Position numbers and translations under genes: made by a program
The notes under the pieces: model-generated
The model's input: the letters and a program-made list of their open reading frames with translations, nothing else
Database searches by the model: none
What the model was told of the DNA's origin: nothing
Shown: piece after piece, positions 61,300 through 64,000 of the stretch
Layout of the letters: each line of letters opens with the position of its first letter
Position numbering within the stretch: the first letter of the stretch is position 1
NCBI GenBank assembly: GCA_051715425.1
Contig: JBPXJS010000002.1
Coordinates: forward strand, 434,001-498,000
From: JAJTFA01 sp051715425
GTDB taxonomy: Bacteria > Bacteroidota > Bacteroidia > UKL13-3
Direction of reading: 5' to 3'
Length of the DNA stretch: 64,000 bases

Positions 61300-61320
61300 T
61301 TCCCTTTAGTTAAAAGATTA

Positions 61321-64000
61321 ATGTTAAGTTTTATGAAAACGATAATAAAAAAATATAGTTTAAGTCTGGTATTGCTGTTTGTAACCCTCTTTGCCCAGGC
61401 ACAGGATCAGGCTGCAAATACACCGGATGATACCAAACGCCAGGCTACACCAACGGCTGCCTTAAAAACCTTAAACAACCTGGCTCCCGGGTATAAGGTA
61501 AATATCATCAGGGAAATTACTCCGCTTAAACCGGTAAAAAACAATACCGAGTTGGGCAATATCAGAAACCGTTTTGCGGAGTGCCGGCTTAAAGCAACAT
61601 ACACCGATGGGTATGGAAGAACGGTACAAACCGTGGTGAGAAAAAATGCAGGCAGCGCATCTGATATTGTACAATACCACGAGTACGATGCCTTTGGACG
61701 GGAGTTGTTTACACCATTGCCTTTTACCGTGCCGGAAACGGAGGATAACCATGCGGGCAGATTTAAGTTAAATGTGGCTTCGCAGCTTAGCTCTACCTAT
61801 GTGAGCAATTTAAAATATACCTCAGAATATTATTTCTATACGCAGGCCGATTATGATGATTCTCCTCTGAACCGGGTGAAAAAAACCTATGCCCAGGGTA
61901 ATGCATGGGCAGGATCAGATAAAGGAGTAAGTAATGAGGTTTACCCCAATACATCTGAAAATATAATGCAATGGGTTGTTGCCTACCCGCAGGGAAGTTT
62001 GCCAGCCAGTGCAGGTGCCTATGCTGCCAATACGCTTTGGGTAAAAAAGTTTACCGATGAGGACAACAATACCGGTTTTGCTTTTTATGATATGGATGGT
62101 AAAATGGTTTGTAAACAACAAACCATCAGCACAGCTACCCGCACCTATTATGTGTATGATGATTTAGGCCGCCTGCGTTTGGTAATACCTCCTTTGGCTG
62201 TAAAAGAAATTTCATTAAACTCCAATACCCTTTCTCAAACCATTAGCGATAATTTATGTTTCAGAAATGAGTATGACGAACTGGGAAGGCAGGTATTAAC
62301 CAAAAAGCCCGGAGTGGGCCATACTGTTTTGCATTATGATCATAAAGATCGGGTTATCCTTTCGCAGGATGCCATACAACGCAGCAAAAACGAGTGGGTA
62401 TTTGTTAAGTACGATATCCATGGCAGAATGATACAATCGGGTGTATACAACACCACCGCACTGGCCTGGCCTGCCCCGGGTGTTACCAACCATATCCTCA
62501 ACTACCTTACTGAAGAGGAAGTATACACTCAGGCTGGTTACAAAACGACTTTCCCCGATACCAAATTTTATATTACCTATTATTATGATGAGTATGCTTT
62601 TACCACGCGTACCTTTAATACCAATTACACACAGATTGCAGAAGGGTATGCCAATGGTGTTTCGCAAAATACGTTTGGTAAACTTACCGGAACCAAAACC
62701 ATGTTGTCCGATCAAATCACAGAAGTATTAAGCGTAAATTTTTATAACAAGAGGGGAGAACTGATTCAGGTACAAAATCAGTTGCACAATACCGGATGGA
62801 GTACGCTGGCAATGGGCTATGATTTTAACGGGCGCCTGGTAAAAAGCATTTTTCAGCAAAGCAGCAATTGGGTTATTACCAAAAAATATAATTATGATGC
62901 ATACGACCGGTTAAAAAATGTGTCGCACAAAATAAACAATGCCGCCAATTACCGCGAGCTGGCAGGTTATTATTATGATGAGCTGGGCAGGCTAAAATCC
63001 AAAACACTGGGCAATATGCGCCATCCGGTTTTTTATGAGTACAATATACGCAACTGGATTACCGGCATAAACCGTCAGTTTTTAGACAATAAGGAAAACG
63101 GACAGTATTTTGGAATGGAGGTGCACTATACCCACGGATTTAATACCACGTATTTAAATGGAAGGGTGGCAGGTATACGCTGGCGTGCCAAAGGAAGCAA
63201 AAACGAGTTGCGCTCCTATGCCTATGATTATGATGAAAAGGGACAGCTTACCATGGCCAATTATCTCTACAAGGATGAAGCTGCTATTGTGCCACCACAG
63301 GAGGCCAACTGGCAAAAAGGGCCCAAAGATTTTACAGCAAGTAATATGACCTACGATGAAAACGGAAATATGCTAAGCATGAAACATATGGGCTACGATG
63401 GCGTAAATCCATTTGTGCTCGATGATTTAACTTACGAGTATGAGGCAGGTACCAATAAACTTAAAAAGGTAACTGAAGATGCCGCCTCTCAAAGTAAAGA
63501 CAATAGTATACACAACGGGTTGGCCGATTTCAGGGATGTAAACTCCGGTGACGATTATACCTACGATGCCAACGGAAACCTGGCCTCCGATAAAAACAGG
63601 GGGATTGTAAAAATAGAAAACTACTGGTTTAATATTAACAAACCCCTGGAAACGGAATACAGCAGCACCCAAAAAGTATTGTATACTTACGATGCAGCCG
63701 GAAACCTGTTGCGCAAAAAGGTGATACAGGATGGCAGCAACCAATCCCTGGTTACCACTTTTGATTATTTTGGGGATATTATTTACCGCAACGGGCAACC
63801 CTTTATGATCATACATGATGAAGGCAGGGTACGTATTGAAAACCCGTCATCGGCCGCACCCACTTTAAATTACGATTATTATATTAAAGACCATATTTCC
63901 AATGTGCGTTGTATTATTACAGAAGAGGGCATGCAAAGTACCGATCAGCCCGAAGATCCTATGGATCCGGTATTTAATCCCGGCACCTATGCAGGCGCGG
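61321..64000 (+). CDS. Exported RHS-repeat protein, DUF6443-like N-terminus (partial, runs off the window)
   Basis: An open frame without a stop to the right edge, translated by hand for 893 codons. ATG 61333 opens a signal peptide (MKTIIKKYSLSLVLLFVTLF) and may be the true start. The N-terminus (ATYTDGYGRTVQTVVRKN; HEYDAFGRELFTPLPF) resembles DUF6443. Many YD repeats follow, for example YYVYDDLGRLRLV, YEYNIRNWITGINRQF, YTYDANGNLASDKN and LYTYDAAGNLLRKKV. The missing C-terminus would contain the RHS core and any toxin domain. Confidence 0.88.
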   Translation, partial: MLSFMKTIIKKYSLSLVLLFVTLFAQAQDQAANTPDDTKRQATPTAALKTLNNLAPGYKVNIIREITPLKPVKNNTELGNIRNRFAECRLKATYTDGYGRTVQTVVRKNAGSASDIVQYHEYDAFGRELFTPLPFTVPETEDNHAGRFKLNVASQLSSTYVSNLKYTSEYYFYTQADYDDSPLNRVKKTYAQGNAWAGSDKGVSNEVYPNTSENIMQWVVAYPQGSLPASAGAYAANTLWVKKFTDEDNNTGFAFYDMDGKMVCKQQTISTATRTYYVYDDLGRLRLVIPPLAVKEISLNSNTLSQTISDNLCFRNEYDELGRQVLTKKPGVGHTVLHYDHKDRVILSQDAIQRSKNEWVFVKYDIHGRMIQSGVYNTTALAWPAPGVTNHILNYLTEEEVYTQAGYKTTFPDTKFYITYYYDEYAFTTRTFNTNYTQIAEGYANGVSQNTFGKLTGTKTMLSDQITEVLSVNFYNKRGELIQVQNQLHNTGWSTLAMGYDFNGRLVKSIFQQSSNWVITKKYNYDAYDRLKNVSHKINNAANYRELAGYYYDELGRLKSKTLGNMRHPVFYEYNIRNWITGINRQFLDNKENGQYFGMEVHYTHGFNTTYLNGRVAGIRWRAKGSKNELRSYAYDYDEKGQLTMANYLYKDEAAIVPPQEANWQKGPKDFTASNMTYDENGNMLSMKHMGYDGVNPFVLDDLTYEYEAGTNKLKKVTEDAASQSKDNSIHNGLADFRDVNSGDDYTYDANGNLASDKNRGIVKIENYWFNINKPLETEYSSTQKVLYTYDAAGNLLRKKVIQDGSNQSLVTTFDYFGDIIYRNGQPFMIIHDEGRVRIENPSSAAPTLNYDYYIKDHISNVRCIITEEGMQSTDQPEDPMDPVFNPGTYAGA

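Overview
The window is a 64 kb stretch of chromosome from a member of the Bacteroidota. The evidence is: a T9SS component (PorQ) plus several secreted proteins with T9SS-type C-terminal tails; a Bacteroidota-type ExbB-ExbD-ExbD-TonB operon; GLPGLI, S46 peptidase and LuxC-like families; and promoter sequences of the TTTG-N19/20-TAnnTTTG type instead of the E. coli -10/-35. The order or family is not resolved; EF-P and RHS features would fit a Chitinophagia/Sphingobacteriia-like lineage. Most of the window is ordinary chromosomal gene content, with a few accessory patches.

Layout. 1-8 kb: the start of an S46 dipeptidyl peptidase, a PiT phosphate transporter, and a leftward Ton-energising operon (exbB, exbD, exbD, tonB, a small membrane protein, a PstS-like binding lipoprotein, a TPR protein). 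8-11.2 kb: a rightward ECF sigma factor with a downstream protein joining an inner-membrane helix, a long disordered linker and an outer-membrane barrel (a candidate dual-membrane anti-sigma factor), then a Cys-rich lipoprotein. 11.3-21.7 kb: housekeeping genes (smpB, selD, nnr, a dipeptide epimerase, a split mnmC pair, tRNA-Ser, tRNA-Arg, peroxiredoxin, NlpC/P60, Hpt, cmk, porQ, thioredoxin). 21.8-31.1 kb: an outer-membrane receptor/GLPGLI pair, ligA, a DUF6913-like gene, dapA, a small inverted-repeat-bounded element with a GxxExxY fragment, ferredoxin and acyl-CoA reductase.

31.1-37.9 kb is a leftward, tightly packed run of ten exported proteins (two c-type cytochromes, SCO1, a CDVCGC barrel, lipoproteins, M28 peptidase, WD40/T9SS protein), which I read as an envelope redox, possibly copper-linked, island. 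38-41.5 kb is an arginine module (arginase, CtlX-like hydrolase, arginine decarboxylase), followed by a 45-residue gene with its own promoter and terminator. 41.9-44.6 kb is a peroxide-defence module (dps, ahpD-like, ahpC, divergent oxyR) with an OxyR-type operator in the oxyR leader. Next come a two-gene nucleotidyltransferase module, pepT, efp, an ABC permease, a thioredoxin-like exported protein, a coiled-coil protein, an RsmB-type methyltransferase, a GNAT and a T9SS propeller. A LytS/LytTR two-component pair follows, and the window ends in a pair of RHS/YD-repeat exported proteins, the second cut by the right edge.

The strongest leads are the sigma/dual-membrane protein pair, the 10-gene envelope island, the nucleotidyltransferase with its 49-residue partner, the inverted-repeat-bounded GxxExxY element with 8-nt repeats, the OxyR operator, EF-P with Asn at the loop tip, and the RHS pair. 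Reading was by eye; no database search or alignment was run.
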